A stretch of 64,000 bases of DNA from Capillidium heterosporum (taxonomy: Eukaryota > Entomophthoromycota > Entomophthoromycetes > Entomophthorales > Capillidiaceae). Made by a program: the position numbers and the translations under genes. The notes beneath the pieces are model-generated. The model ran no database searches, was not told the origin of the DNA, and saw nothing but the letters and a program-made list of their open reading frames with translations. Of the stretch, positions 34,302 to 45,838 are shown piece by piece (the first letter of the stretch is position 1; each line of letters starts with the position of its first letter). The DNA is taken from contig WBMQ01000002.1 in assembly GCA_016630905.1 (NCBI GenBank), forward strand, positions 558,001-622,000. Direction: 5' to 3'.

Positions 34302-35097
34302 GGATTATTTGTAGATGTTTGGAGTTGGGATGGTAGTTGTCGAATATTAACTACCTTTACTTCCTTTTAAATTAATGGCTTTAGATATTTGGTGTATGGT
34401 ATGGTTTGTTTTGAATTGAGTAAATTTGGGTTATACAAAATGTGCTTTGGTTTTTGTTGGTTGAATGAGTTGGCTAATAAAAGTTGTATGGTATGTTTAT
34501 TTTCTCTTTTCTTTTGGTACCTTACTCCCAAATTATATAAATGTTTGCGAGCATCTATATTTAATGGCATTTTGTCTTTTTTTGGAGTGTAAAGGAAGGA
34601 TTATAGATTGATAAGCATATTCACTCACCTATTAAATATACCTATTTAATGCTTTTTGCATTGGTTGTACTACATTTACTATAAGCTTTTTAGACAATTT
34701 CCTAGTTGAAGTATTTGAAAGTTAATGGAAGTTTATTTGATGGGTTCATCTAAAAGCTGGCAACTCTATACTGCTTTTGCTTTCAAACTATGTAAATATA
34801 GCTTAATGGTATGAAAGGAGCACTTGAGCTTAATGTACTTTGTGCAATATTTGCTTTGATTTTCTACCTTTACCTACATTTTTATGGATATAGGGTGAAG
34901 ATGTAAAGCCTTTCGAGCATTCGAATATCCATTAATAGAAAAGGTAAATTTTAATCTTTTATTGCTTTGAACTTCAACTTTTCAATCGAGATCACTATTG
35001 ATCTAAAGACTACAGCAGCAACTGCCTACTCTTTTTACCAAAATATATCAAGCATTTGATATCTTTATATATACTCACTCTCTATCCCCTATAGTGC

Positions 35098-36259
35098 ATC
35101 GGGTTGAAGAGGGCCATTCTATATATATCAACTCAAGATTATAAGATGAAAGTATTTGCCCAAGGATTTGCTGCTGGAACTTCCCCTCTAGGTAAAATTT
35201 ATGGATGCCAACCAAACTTATACCCAAATTAAACCTTTTAGAGGATATCCAAGGACTATACCTTTGATTATTAAACTGCTAAAACGGTATACTTCATGAC
35301 CCTTTATCAAAGCAATTCATACAAATCCTAATGACAGGATACCGAAGGTACGAGGCGTAAACCGATAGCTACTTCATCGCTACTTTCCAAAAGCTTATGA
35401 TTGAAACTATGTCAAATATAGTCAAATCTTTTCTGGCACTCTGACGCATTCTTCAATACAGATGGTATATCTTGTGCACTACAAACTATTTCCCGATTTG
35501 ATATCGGGTTATAGCTTCCAACTTCATCCCTAACTTGCCCTCGATGATTAGTACAAGACAGCTTGGGTTTATTTTACCATACTTACAAACGTTTTGAATA
35601 CTTTTGGGTCGAAAACCGATAGGCTGTCAAACATTTATCCAAATTTCGAAGCTGGAGGCAGCGATCATAGCATGACCAGCTAATTCTGGTTTGGTTGAGA
35701 ATCCATTGCAAAGTAAAGTTTGTACGGTAAATAGTTAGAGGTGAATCATCTCATGCTAAAGGGTTATAGGAATAAAAGGTTTCAAAGAGGAAGCTTGTAG
35801 AAACATGGGAGTTGATAAATAAGCGCTATAGCTTTCAGCTGTTGGTTGAAACTGACACCTCTTGATCCTTTTTATTTAAGCATCCTATATCGTGAACTAT
35901 CAGTCCAGAGAACTTGTATAGCTGTAGCATCAAACGGCTGCAATTTAAAATATCGGAATAACGTTTGTTAAAACCTCAGTTTGACTTTAGGTGTAATATT
36001 AATGGTGAGTTACGACTCTGAACTAATAAGAGCATAAAATGTTTACAAACTTTAGAAATCAAACTTATCCAATTCATACATATTCCCGTTAATGAAGATA
36101 CTGTTTGTAAGGTTAGACTTAAGATCCAACCATCGGTATCGGGTTAAAGTGTTAATTCCTACCCAACATTACTAATAGCTAGGATTGGCTGTTCACTTCC
36201 AAGTTTTAGATAGTAGAATACAGCTTGTATCCTTACTACACATTTAAGGATATCGGGTT
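35098..36259 (+). repeat. Dispersed ATCGGGTT octamer, four copies
   Basis: ATCGGGTT occurs at 35098-35105, 35503-35510, 36138-36145 and 36252-36259. At 35492-35508 it forms an inverted repeat, CCCGAT and ATCGGG with a 5-bp spacer. The cluster lies within 1.4 kb upstream of the NAT start and could be a transcription-factor site family; this is inference. Confidence 0.45.
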
Positions 36260-36428
36260 TTCATCAATTGTGATTTCGAAATTGTAGGAGGTGAGGGTGC
36301 CTTTATAGACGAAATGAAATGTTACGCAAAAGGGAAACATCCAACCCCTGTATCGGATAACCCAATCGAGTCAAATGAAAATAGAATTTCTAAGCATAAT
36401 GCAATGCAGCTTTTTCCAAAAAATTATC

Positions 36429-36437
36429 TATATAAAG
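36429..36437 (+). promoter_or_regulatory. TATA box of NAT gene
   Basis: TATATAAAG lies 68-76 bp upstream of the ATG at 36505. Confidence 0.55.
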
Positions 36438-36504
36438 CAGCCACCATCCTTTCCATCACAAACATTAACTAAGAACAAACCTCAAATCGCAGCAATCTTA
36501 AATA

Positions 36505-37512
36505 ATGACCTTTGACAAGTACATCTTCGATAAACAGCACATTGTAGAGTTCCTGACCAAGATCAAGTTCATCGAGGAGACCGATTTCGACTATGACGAC
36601 TACGAGCTACCTTTGCCTACCTACGAGAACTTGAGTCTGATGATGAACCTGTTGACTCGAAACATCCCCTTTGGTGCCGTCACCCTCCACTACTTCAAGA
36701 CTCTGATTGAGCCTCTAGCCGAACCTTTGGACGAGGACGACCATTACACTACAAGAGGCATAGGCATCAACCCCAACACCGTCTTTGACAAAATAATTCG
36801 CAAAGGTTGGGGAGGGTACTGTTTGGAGAAGAACGTTCTGTTTAAGATCGTCTTACAAAGTCTAGGTTATAATTGTATGTACGTAGCTACTCGTTGTTTA
36901 GACTTTGAAAAGTTCCGCGAAACTAAGATTATCGAATTCGCCGGTATCAACCATTTGGTATTATTAGTTTACATTGACAACAAGCACTACCTCATTGACG
37001 CTGGGGTAGGTGGGTTCCCACCAACCTTACCTATAAGTTTAGACCCTAGTGAAATCACCTACTCCGACAATAACTTACTACATAGAGTTACTGTTGAAGA
37101 GGGTGAGGAAGGCAATCCCTACAAACCAACAATCTACCACATGCAGGCCAAGGTCAACAAACCTAAAGTTGATGAGCAGGTAAATGATCCTAATGAAGGC
37201 TGGATGGCCATGTACAACTTCCATATGACGCCTACCTACCACCGTGACATTGAAGTCATCAACTACCAGGTTACTCACAGTTCTACCACCTTGTTCAAGC
37301 GTCACATACTCATGTCTATCTTTGTAGAAGGAGGTACCGTCCGCATGGTCGATGACAAGTTGAAGCTTGACATCAACGGTGAGAAATCGACCATTACCTT
37401 GAATACCGAGGAGGAGCGTAGGGATGCTTTTAAAAAGTACTTTGGGGTTGAGTTTCCGGAAGGTTACAAGGAGGTGCTACCATCTAAGTTTGGTAAGTTT
37501 ACCTTGGAGTAG
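36505..37512 (+). CDS. Arylamine N-acetyltransferase
   Basis: Intronless, 335 aa. Transfers the acetyl group of acetyl-CoA to arylamines and arylhydrazines, a xenobiotic-detoxifying reaction in the cytosol. The Cys-His-Asp triad is complete: Cys106 in WGGYCLEKN, His150 in GINHLVLLV and Asp165 in LIDAGVGG. The N-terminal pattern NIPFGAVTLHYF (family: NIPFEN) is also present. Fungal NATs are typically 300-350 aa, so the length fits. In other fungi the enzyme detoxifies plant benzoxazolinones and related amines; the substrate here is unknown. The promoter has a TATA box and several ATCGGGTT copies. Confidence 0.92.
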   Translation: MTFDKYIFDKQHIVEFLTKIKFIEETDFDYDDYELPLPTYENLSLMMNLLTRNIPFGAVTLHYFKTLIEPLAEPLDEDDHYTTRGIGINPNTVFDKIIRKGWGGYCLEKNVLFKIVLQSLGYNCMYVATRCLDFEKFRETKIIEFAGINHLVLLVYIDNKHYLIDAGVGGFPPTLPISLDPSEITYSDNNLLHRVTVEEGEEGNPYKPTIYHMQAKVNKPKVDEQVNDPNEGWMAMYNFHMTPTYHRDIEVINYQVTHSSTTLFKRHILMSIFVEGGTVRMVDDKLKLDINGEKSTITLNTEEERRDAFKKYFGVEFPEGYKEVLPSKFGKFTLE

Positions 37513-38585
37513 TAGCTTTTTTCTGGAGAAAGTGTTTCGTTATCGAACTTTGTTTTAATTTTCAAGCATTATAAAGCAATTATTTTGAATGAATAAAACT
37601 CAAATAATTTAATATGCTCTATTTTGCTACCTATAAGGCCTATCTTGTCTTATAAACTGCTGATAAAGGAGATGTACTATCTCAACATTTTATAGCCTTC
37701 CAACTACATTTTAATTTTACTGTACTCTTTCATAAACCCTTACTCTTATATTAGATAAGATTGAATGTTTACTACAAGGATGATACTACCCTAGTCCTAC
37801 TTACAAATGGTATATTCCTCCAAATATTATATAAAAACTAGAATACAATTTCCAGTCATTATATTTTAATAAAAGGAAGGTAAGCTACATAAAAGCCCTA
37901 TTTTATGGTTGGAAGATACCAACTAAGATGATAGACCCATATCTCTATCAATTCTAGATTGCTTTTTGCAACCTACTTTGGAGCTTTCTATATTTAATTT
38001 AATAGATACGCATCTACTCACTAAACGATTTCAACTACATTTAACCTCATTACCTTTACTGGTATCTCAAGATGAGCGGTAAGTAGTCTAATTTTTGTAT
38101 GTGTAGCTATCACCACATTTAACTAGCTTGATGGTGAAATTCCTAAGGCTTAAAAGCAATAACCCATTAACGCTTTGTCCATCTAACCTGCTAAAAATTT
38201 GATACTGAGAACCTATTATAAAATCAGTGCCAAATCCTAAGATTTATCATTTTTCAATTTCACTTTGATAGCCGTGCCTGAAACTCGAAGAAATGTTTAG
38301 TCCACCTCTTCGATTGACGGTATTATTTTAAATCTTAGGCTTGTACAATCTGATATATTCGAACCGGAACTTCAGCTTCCCCATCAGGCAGCTAGGAAGA
38401 TGAAATAGTTTTAAAAGTTTCCTTCAGTAGCCTCAAAATAGAACTATAAAACATTTGCTTGCTATACCTAAATAGCATACAATAACATATGGAAATAAAA
38501 TCTGTACTTAAACGCCAAACTATTAAAGTTTTACAGCAGATAGTAACATTTTAATCGGGGAAGAATAAAGGTTGTTGGGAATAGC
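37513..38585. other. Intergenic, weak small-gene candidate
   Basis: Mostly AT-rich. A possible tiny first exon (ATG at 38072, donor at 38079) and a nearly open stretch from 38272 to 38408 are discussed as a finding; an in-frame TAG at 38298-38300 prevents calling a gene. Confidence 0.4.
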
Positions 38586-40171
38586 TTATTTGTTGGAAGC
38601 TTTAGCCTTCTTGGCTCCAGCCTTAGTAGGTTTGGGCTTGGCGGTCGAAGCCTTAGCTTGAGCCGGTTCGGTTTCATTGGTCTCCTCCGTTTTGTTGGCA
38701 CGACCTCGTTTAGCTTTGGGTGCGGCAGCTTCTACGGGAGCGGCGACTTCGGCAGCAGGTGCGGTCTTCTCCTCAGCAGCAGGAGTAGACTTCTTGGCAG
38801 CACGACCACGAGCAGGTTTCTTGATAGTATTGACGGTGGACTGTTCTTCAGCTTTGGCTGGGGTAGCTTGAGCTACCGACTCAACCTTTTTCTCAACACT
38901 AGCTTTAGCTTTCTTGGCAGCACGGCCTTTGGCGGGTTTCTTGGAGTCATCAGCAGTAGGCTCTTCATCAGCTTTGGTAGCTTCGATTTTAGCTTCGGTC
39001 GACTTTACGGCGGTAGGTTCCGCTTCCTTCTCATCGGTTGATACGGTGTTCTTGCCGGCACGACCGCGCTTAGCCTTTTTGGTGTTTTCAAGCCTTGGGC
39101 TCCTCATCAGCTTTAGGAGCCTCCTCCTTGGCAGCAGGGCTTGTTTCCGTTCTCTTTGGGAGCAGCCTTCTTACCTCGAGTCGTTTTAGCAGCTTTTGCG
39201 ACAGGTTCTTTGGTGGTGGCTACTTCCTCTTGGATTTTAGTCTCTGAAACAGGGGCTGCAGCTTCGGCGGCGGTAGCCTTCTTGGCACCCTTTTTGGGCT
39301 TGGGTTGGTTACGCTTAGGAGGGAGGGGTATCTCTTTAACGGCAGCTGGGGCTTCAGTTTTAGTTTCTGGGGCAGCAACAGCCACCTTTTTCTTTCCTTT
39401 GACTGGCTTGGAGACCTTTACATCCGCGCCTGGGACTTTAATGTCGATTCCAGCTTCCACCAATTTCTTTTGTTTGAGGTGGGCTCTTCGGGTTGCTCTC
39501 GCTTGGCGGGAACTGTCGTCACCTTTAGCCAATGCCTGGGCTCTCTTAGCCTTCTCCTTGGCAATATTTTGCTTTGCCCCTACCTTCTTAGTCTTGATAA
39601 ATAGGGTCGAGTGAACCTTCTCAGGGGGGACAATCTCACATTTGAGCAGGCGGTTGGCAATCAGATAGTTGTTCATCGTCTCGCAAACGATTTCGGCTAC
39701 CTCGTTGAAAGCAAATTCAATCCAACCATGATGTTTGGAGTTACCAGTCTAATTAATTTTAATAAACATCAAGAGAAATAGCTTACTTTTTTGCTCCTAG
39801 CAAGCCTAAGTCTTTTGATGGTACCAAACTGAGAAAAGTAGGTTTTCATGGCAGTTTCATCGAAGCCATGGGGTAAACGAGAAACATAGACTACGCCTTC
39901 CTCACCAGAACTACTCTTAACAGCTATTAAGCATTTAAATATAACAAAAAAGTACCTTTTTCCCCTTCAACGCATCCAGCTTTTTGGCGTTATCTGCAGT
40001 AAGTTGGCTCTTAGGCTCTTTCTTCTTCAGCTCCTCCAACGAAACCAGTTGCTCCTCGTCGGTGTCCGACTGCTCTTCATCACTACTATCGACCGCCTCA
40101 GTCAACTTTATCTCATCCTCCTCATGCTCAAGTTCTTTAGGCTCTTGCTTCTTCTGTCTTTTAGTTACCAT
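38586..40171 (-). CDS. NOP15: NOP15/NIFK-like nucleolar RRM protein, frameshifted tail
   Basis: Pre-60S ribosome assembly factor of the Nop15/NIFK family. Exons 40171-39956, 39915-39787 and 39748 onward. An acidic N-terminus leads to one [44 protein letters not shown] and ETMNNYL...PPEKVH, all diagnostic of the family. The first intron must end at AAG, not at the TAG eight bases earlier. After the RRM comes an Ala/Lys-rich, histone H1-like tail with recurring RGRA motifs. As sequenced, the frame ends at a TAA at 39113 (326 aa). The same tail composition continues to 38586 in other frames, consistent with one extra base in CCC (39137-39139) and one in AA (39090-39091); without them the tail would run on to about 501 aa. 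Whether these are sequence errors or real is unknown. Confidence 0.85.
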
Positions 40172-40951
40172 CTTAGCTTGACTAACAAGTTGCCAAAAGT
40201 TTTGTAAGCTTTCGTCTTTATGGGAAATTTTCCAAATCCTTCCATTTCCAATTGATCAATTGGATTTAGCAGACTTTTGAGCCACCTGAAAATCCTTGCA
40301 CCATAACCTATGAGAATTCCAAATTGGTTCTATTTCAAGTGTTGCAAACCTTATCCCCTGTTTTCCAAAAGCACTATTCAAAATTTTTATAGCATTATAA
40401 GAATTGCTTGTTATTCTAGTCAAGAGCTATTTCCTTATACCTGAAACCCTTCTTATAATTTATATATAACTTGCTTAAGTCTAGATCAGTTTTAGTTTAA
40501 AGATGCTATTCATAGGTAGCCCCATGAAGGCCAACAATTTTATCACATATCTATCAGATGTAAATAGGCACTCTACCATACTAAAACTTAGCTATAAGTC
40601 GTTAAAACTAACAGTTATAGTGTATTTTAGATAATATATATTAACAATTTATTCAACAAAGTAATTTATATCAAAGTAAGCTCAAGTCAATATATATACC
40701 ATTCTTTATATTTCATCAACCATCTAAGTTCCTTGAAAGTACTAAGTACAGTATATCTATCAATAATTAAAGACAAATATACCAAATTAACAAAACAAAA
40801 GAAGTATAAAGCGATGTATTCAAAATTAAACTGCCAACTCAACTAACTTCTAGGGTATCTAGAAACGGTAGTGTTAGCGAGTAACAATTTATTAATAAAC
40901 TATAGGAAAAATGAAGGTAGTTTAGAGGGAGAACGTTTAAAAAAAGGAAAC
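40172..40951. other. Intergenic, nothing seen
   Basis: AT-rich DNA between the NOP15 start and the tubulin 3' end. No gene or repeat supported; the long plus-strand frame beginning at 40871 is only the shadow of the tubulin gene. Confidence 0.55.
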
Positions 40952-42307
40952 TTAGTAACCATCATCTTCCTCACCGGCAGCTTCCTCGGAATCGTTGGCA
41001 ACCTCTTCGTAATCCTTCTCGAGGGCAGCGAGATCCTCACGGGCTTCGGAGAATTCACCTTCTTCCATACCTTCACCGACGTACCAGTGAACAAAGGCAC
41101 GCTTGGCGTACATAAGATCGAACTTGTGGTCGAGACGGGACCAAGCTTCAGCAATGGCAGTGTTGTTAGACAGCATGCAAACAGCACGGGTGACGACGGC
41201 CTGCTCGGAGTCGGGGAAGATCTTGGGAGGTTCGTGGTTGATACCAACCTTGAAACCGCAAGGGGACCAGTCGACGAACTGGATGGTGCGCTTGGTCTTG
41301 AGGGCAGAGATGACCTGGTTGACATCCTTGGGTACAACATCACCACGGTACAGCAGGGCACAGGCCATGTACTTACCGTTACGGGGGTCGCACTTGACCA
41401 TGACGTTGTTGGGCTCGAAGCAGGAGCTGGTGATATCCGAGATCGAGAAGGACTCGTGGCCGGCGCGGGAGTTGGGGACGATGGGAGAGTAAGAGACCAA
41501 GGGGAAGTGGATACGGGGGTAGGGAACCAAGTTAGTCTGGAACTCGTTGAGATCAACGTTCAAGGAACCATCGAAACGCAGGGAAGCGGTGATGGAGGAA
41601 ACAACCTGGGCGATGATACGGTTAAGGTTGTGGTAGGAGGGGCGCTCGATGTTAAGGTTTCTCTTGCAGATATCGTAGATGGCTTCGTTGTCTACCATGA
41701 AAGAACAGTCCGAGTGTTCAAGGGTGGTGTGAGTGGTGAGGATGGAGTTGTAGGGCTCAACGACGGCAGAAGAGATCTCGGGGGCGGGGTAGACAGAGAA
41801 CTCGAAACGGGCTTTCTTACCAAAGTCGGTGGCCAGGCGCTCCAAAAGCAAAGCACCGAAACCGGAACCGGTACCACCACCGAAGGAGTGGAAGACAAGG
41901 AAACCTTGTAAACCGCTGCAGTTGTCGGCCATCTTGCGGATACGATCGAGGACGGGCTCAACCATTTCCTTACCGGTGGTGTAGTGGCCACGGGCGTAGT
42001 TGTTGGCGGCATCTTCTTTACCGGAGATAAGTTGTTCGGGGTGGAAGAGTTGGCGGTAAGCACCGGTGCGGACTTCATCAACAACCGAGGGCTCTAAATC
42101 GACAAAGATGGTACGGGGAACGTACTTACCTTGACCAGTTTCAGAGAAAAAGGTGGAGAAAGAGCCGTTGGTCTTGGCGTTGGCGGCAGAATCAGGGTTC
42201 AAAAGACCGTCGGGAGCAATACCGTGTTCTAAGCAGTACAATTCCCAGCAGGAGTTACCGATCTGGACACCGGCCTGACCAACGTGGATAGAGATGATTT
42301 CACGCAT
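40952..42307 (-). CDS. TUB1: Alpha-tubulin
   Basis: Intronless, 451 aa, the standard length. Subunit of microtubules, dimerising with beta-tubulin. Recognisable blocks are [36 protein letters not shown] for the GTP loop, [19 protein letters not shown], and the alpha-specific [17 protein letters not shown] and [11 protein letters not shown]. It ends in an acidic tail EEDDGY with a C-terminal tyrosine. Coding GC is clearly higher than the flanks, as expected for a highly expressed gene. Unlike many fungal alpha-tubulin genes it has no intron. Confidence 0.98.
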   Translation of the reverse strand: MREIISIHVGQAGVQIGNSCWELYCLEHGIAPDGLLNPDSAANAKTNGSFSTFFSETGQGKYVPRTIFVDLEPSVVDEVRTGAYRQLFHPEQLISGKEDAANNYARGHYTTGKEMVEPVLDRIRKMADNCSGLQGFLVFHSFGGGTGSGFGALLLERLATDFGKKARFEFSVYPAPEISSAVVEPYNSILTTHTTLEHSDCSFMVDNEAIYDICKRNLNIERPSYHNLNRIIAQVVSSITASLRFDGSLNVDLNEFQTNLVPYPRIHFPLVSYSPIVPNSRAGHESFSISDITSSCFEPNNVMVKCDPRNGKYMACALLYRGDVVPKDVNQVISALKTKRTIQFVDWSPCGFKVGINHEPPKIFPDSEQAVVTRAVCMLSNNTAIAEAWSRLDHKFDLMYAKRAFVHWYVGEGMEEGEFSEAREDLAALEKDYEEVANDSEEAAGEEDDGY

Positions 42308-44026
42308 TATTCTTATAGTATGATTAATTGAATGTTAGAGGCTAGATGGCAACAATGTAAAATATCAAGGAAACGATGCGAGTCAAGATTTGTGCTTACC
42401 AATATTATTGTAACCTAGTAGAGGGAGTAATTTTGTAGATTTATCTAATGTTTGAGCTTAAAAGTTATTTTTACCAGCCATTTATATTAAGTCATTTTTT
42501 ATGTCTGAGTTCAACCAATTTTCTGATTTGCTGCACCTTCCTAGTTGCAGACGTTGATTAGTCCAAAATTTTAACGGATTCCATTTAATATGTCACTTAA
42601 AATTCCGGGACAAATTTATGGAAACTACGTAAACAAAGTGGCTACTATCAGAAGACGACACCTATTGTATACTAATCTGGTATAGATATGGTGCTATCTT
42701 GTGCCAAATGGTCACTATTGTCTAATTTTTGGTTTCCTCCACTCTTACTTTTGCTACCCCCACAGTTTCTCCTTAATGGTATGGAACTAACCTCTTACTA
42801 GTTTTCAATTGCCAAAGCCATCCAATCAAATTACGAAAGCTGTCTAAATACTCAACTTCCATGCTTATTTGCCATTTGTAGCCAATTATAGCGCTTTAAA
42901 TTTTCAACTAGTTTCGTTTGCAGCATTTAACGGAAAAATTAGCTTCGAACTCACCAGACCAAAGCTAAAAGTTTGCACCACTTGGATTATTAAGCCATCA
43001 GATTCTTTAATAGCAACGATAAAGGTTTGAAAAGATGTGCAAGGAGACTGGAGTATGAATATAGGACTAGTGGTATTCGGCCTTGGGAGTATAGTTACAC
43101 TTGCACAATATATTTTAAACTATTGGCATGTCATAATGGAGTTTGTTGAAAGCTTATCGTGCAGATGTGAACATACCTATAAAATGCTGGATATCACTAA
43201 TATAAACTTCAAATATACTTAGCTACATACACTAATGTTTATAAATAATAGGCATTTTACTATACTATTTAGAAAATAGATATAGTTTAATTTAAAGGCC
43301 TAAACTATATTTATATAAAGGTACTAGCACTTGTACAATTCTAGCTAGAAGTTACTGCAACTTTGTAGTATCTTTTATAAACATATTGTTTCTGATTAGT
43401 ACAAGATACTATTTTGTTGTAGATATTTTACAATAGCGACATCACATAATATAACCTAATTTTTATGAGAAATATTATACATCTTAACCAACATTTGATA
43501 TCCTGGATGTTATACGAAATTAAAGGAGAGTAAGGATTCACTAAAGAGCAGATAGCTATGAGATTCAATAATCCAACTTTTTATAACTTCCCTAACCGAT
43601 ACCAATCAAAGAATCCTACAATAAAAGTGTCATTTAGGGCTATTCATCAATAGATGGAACCCTTAACTTAAAAACTAAATATAATAGACTTTAGATATAG
43701 CTTAAAACAGGACAAGTTTAATAGATAATAAAACTTGAAATATTCTCAAGTTTATAACTTTACTATAATTCCTATCCATTAGCTATAGTTAACTATATAA
43801 ATAAAGCTATGTGGGTTTAAAGGTATATGTATACTTTGATATCAAAGTATATCGACTTTTAAAATAATCAAATAGTAGCAATAAAACAAACTTTTTCTAT
43901 AATAACTTAAAAAAGATTACACTATTAAACAAATAGTTTTAAAACTAATAAACTACATATTTAAATAAAACGTACCTTAAATATCTATTGCATCTTTTAT
44001 CTACCACTTGAAAAAATATATAATCA
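42308..44026. other. Intergenic, nothing seen
   Basis: AT-rich DNA between tubulin and TRM112. The plus-strand hydrophobic frame near 43037-43222 has no supporting motif. No repeats or RNA genes seen. Confidence 0.5.
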
Positions 44027-44511
44027 TTAAATTTCGTGCTCGGCCAACAACATATTTGCAATACCATCCTTGATAGGGAATATGTGGCCACATTCCTTAC
44101 ATACCATATTGCCTGAATTTACCTTTGTCTAGAAAAACAAAAACAAAATGTCAATTAGCCTACTAATAAAATTTTTAAAATAGTTACTTCAAGTAAAGCG
44201 GTATGTAAAAGTTGTTGAAGTTCCAAGTTCGTCTCAAAGTCTTCTGGGTATGATTGGGGAATACCAGCTATCCCTAACTGTCGTTGCAAAATATAATATT
44301 AGGACAGGATAAAAGTAGTGGAATTTACATCAAAAGCGGTACTGTAGAGAGCTGGCCAATCTAGCCTAGTTAGCATACTAGCTAAAAATTTGGGGTTGAA
44401 CTCGGCTTCAGCCCGTTCCAACTCTACACCTTCAAACTTCAAGGGGTAGGAACCGGCACCTTGACAGTTCTTTACGTTGCACTGTAGCATGTTATGGGTA
44501 ATTAATCTCAT
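44027..44511 (-). CDS. TRM112: TRM112, methyltransferase activator
   Basis: Small zinc protein that activates and stabilises several methyltransferases acting on tRNA, rRNA and the translation termination factor eRF1. Three exons (44511-44329, 44277-44188, 44128-44027) give 124 aa, as in yeast and human. N-terminal MRLITHNMLQCNVKNC and C-terminal MVCKECGHIFPIKDGIANML carry the four zinc-binding cysteines in the arrangement of yeast Trm112. EFNPKFLASM and RLDWPAL are also family blocks. Intron 1 ends in CAG. Confidence 0.95.
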
Positions 44512-44907
44512 GTTGATATGACTTTTGAATTCAAGTTGTTAAAATTTAAATTTTTTGAATTCGATTCTTTAGGAATTGTTAATTGGGCATTATCCAATAG
44601 ATGTAAGGTATTTAATAGGCTTATTGGATTAATGGGATCGGTAATAAATTTTGAAAATTGAGTTGAAGCTTGGAAATTGCAACAAGGAATACAAAGATTA
44701 AAGAACACCAACTATTCAAAACTATATATAGCACTAATTCATCACAGATATCAAAATATGTTAAAAGGAAGGCTTTGAACATAAAAGCATTTATTGAGAA
44801 ACGCCTATAAAAACAATAACGGGATATAAATAGATATATAAACACAGCTCCATCACTAGCACCAGTTCAACAAAACAGAAAATAGATACGCACAAAATAG
44901 TAAAGGC
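44512..44907. other. Intergenic, nothing seen
   Basis: AT-rich DNA between TRM112 and the SPRY gene. Short minus-strand frames here are AT-driven and lack motifs. Confidence 0.5.
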
Positions 44908-45838
44908 TCAATAGTTGGGAGGTGGAGCCTTCTCCACCAAAGTAAACCTATCATACAAATAGTAATTTGGCAGCGCTCCAAAAGCATCCAAGAACCTAGT
45001 ATTGGAAACCATCTGCATCCGAGCAAAGTTGGCAGTAGGGTAGTTAAAGGGATACGTACCAAAGTTAACCTTCAATTTGACGGGGCATTTATGATTAAAC
45101 GTAACTATACCTAGAGCGGGAAACATCTCATTTTGGAAGCTGAAAGGACTAGGTATTGAAGTATATTTTTGATTTTTGGTGAAGAAAAGTTGACCTCTAC
45201 CGTTACATCCACATCCAACTACATCCCCTACCGTAAAGGATTCGAATTGGATAGGTTGCGATAGTTTACTGGATTTGCTGTAACCGTAAATAGTACCATC
45301 TCTGGAGTTGTACCCTATAGAAAAGGGTTGTTGCCCTAAATTATTTTAATAAAGAAATGCCAACGAAAGCAGTACCTGGTAAAACGGTATCTGGGTAGTA
45401 TCGTGATACTAAGCCAACTACTACCAAGAAGTTGAGGTCCTGATTGGTAAATTGGGTTAGCTCTACGTTATCTTCCAATTTGATTTCCACTTCAAAGTAC
45501 TTGGTCTGGGTGTTCAATTGGAAGACTAAGGGTACGTTACTCTTGAGACATCTTGTTGCTTTACTTCTGTTCAAATAGAGTTCACGGGTCAAATCGAAGT
45601 TATCCTGCACGTACCAAGCTTCGGTACCCATGTTGTGGATGGCTAATAGTTGGTTGGAAGTCAGCTCGGCTTGTTCTGGTATAGTAGATCCGTCTATAGG
45701 GATCTGTTTAGTTGCTTTTAAGTTCCAGATGCTGCTGTCTACTGCTTGACTTTTGTAGTTCCTTTTAAACTTGTTGGTAAGCCGTCGTAGCCAACTTCTT
45801 GGTCTTAACTTCATTTTGATCTTGTTGAAGTAAAACAT
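44908..45838 (-). CDS. SPRY-domain protein
   Basis: Two exons (45838-45376 and 45335-44908) give 296 aa. A SPRY domain spans about residues 110-245: KYFEVEIKLEDN, LVVVGLVSRYYPDTVLPG, SIGYNSRDGTIYGYSK, FTVGDVVGCGCNGRGQLFFTK and FPALGIV. This order matches SPRY proteins such as RanBPM and yeast Ssh4/Ear1, which act as protein-interaction adaptors in ubiquitination or trafficking. The N-terminus is basic (KLRPRSWLRRLTNKFKRNYK); I see no transmembrane segment, unlike Ssh4/Ear1. The specific partner is unknown. The ATG at 45838 is preceded in frame by a stop. Confidence 0.8.

Larger units (their letters stand above)
34302..36504. other. Long intergenic region with ATCGGGTT repeats
   Basis: 2.2 kb without a supported gene. 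The distal half upstream of NAT contains four exact ATCGGGTT octamers and the TATA box of NAT. Opposite-strand overlapping frames near 34367-34592 are chance. A short ATG frame at 35146 runs through one possible intron to a stop after about 23 codons and is not called. Confidence 0.5.

Noticed and set aside
35146-35276. ATG frame with a possible intron reading about 23 codons
   Set aside because: Too short, no homology recognised; may be a relic or chance.
38340-38420. GGTTCGAA on the minus strand resembling a tRNA B box
   Set aside because: No matching A box, acceptor stem or anticodon arm could be found at the right spacing.
38658-39614. Long plus-strand Ser/Phe/Gly-rich frames
   Set aside because: Antisense of the Ala/Lys-rich tail of the NOP15-like gene; the composition is explained by its codons.
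40871-41911. 346-codon plus-strand frame with regular Val/Gly-rich sequence
   Set aside because: It is the antisense shadow of alpha-tubulin, whose identity is unambiguous.
43037-43222. Hydrophobic plus-strand frame
   Set aside because: Starts at GTG, short, no splice or promoter context.
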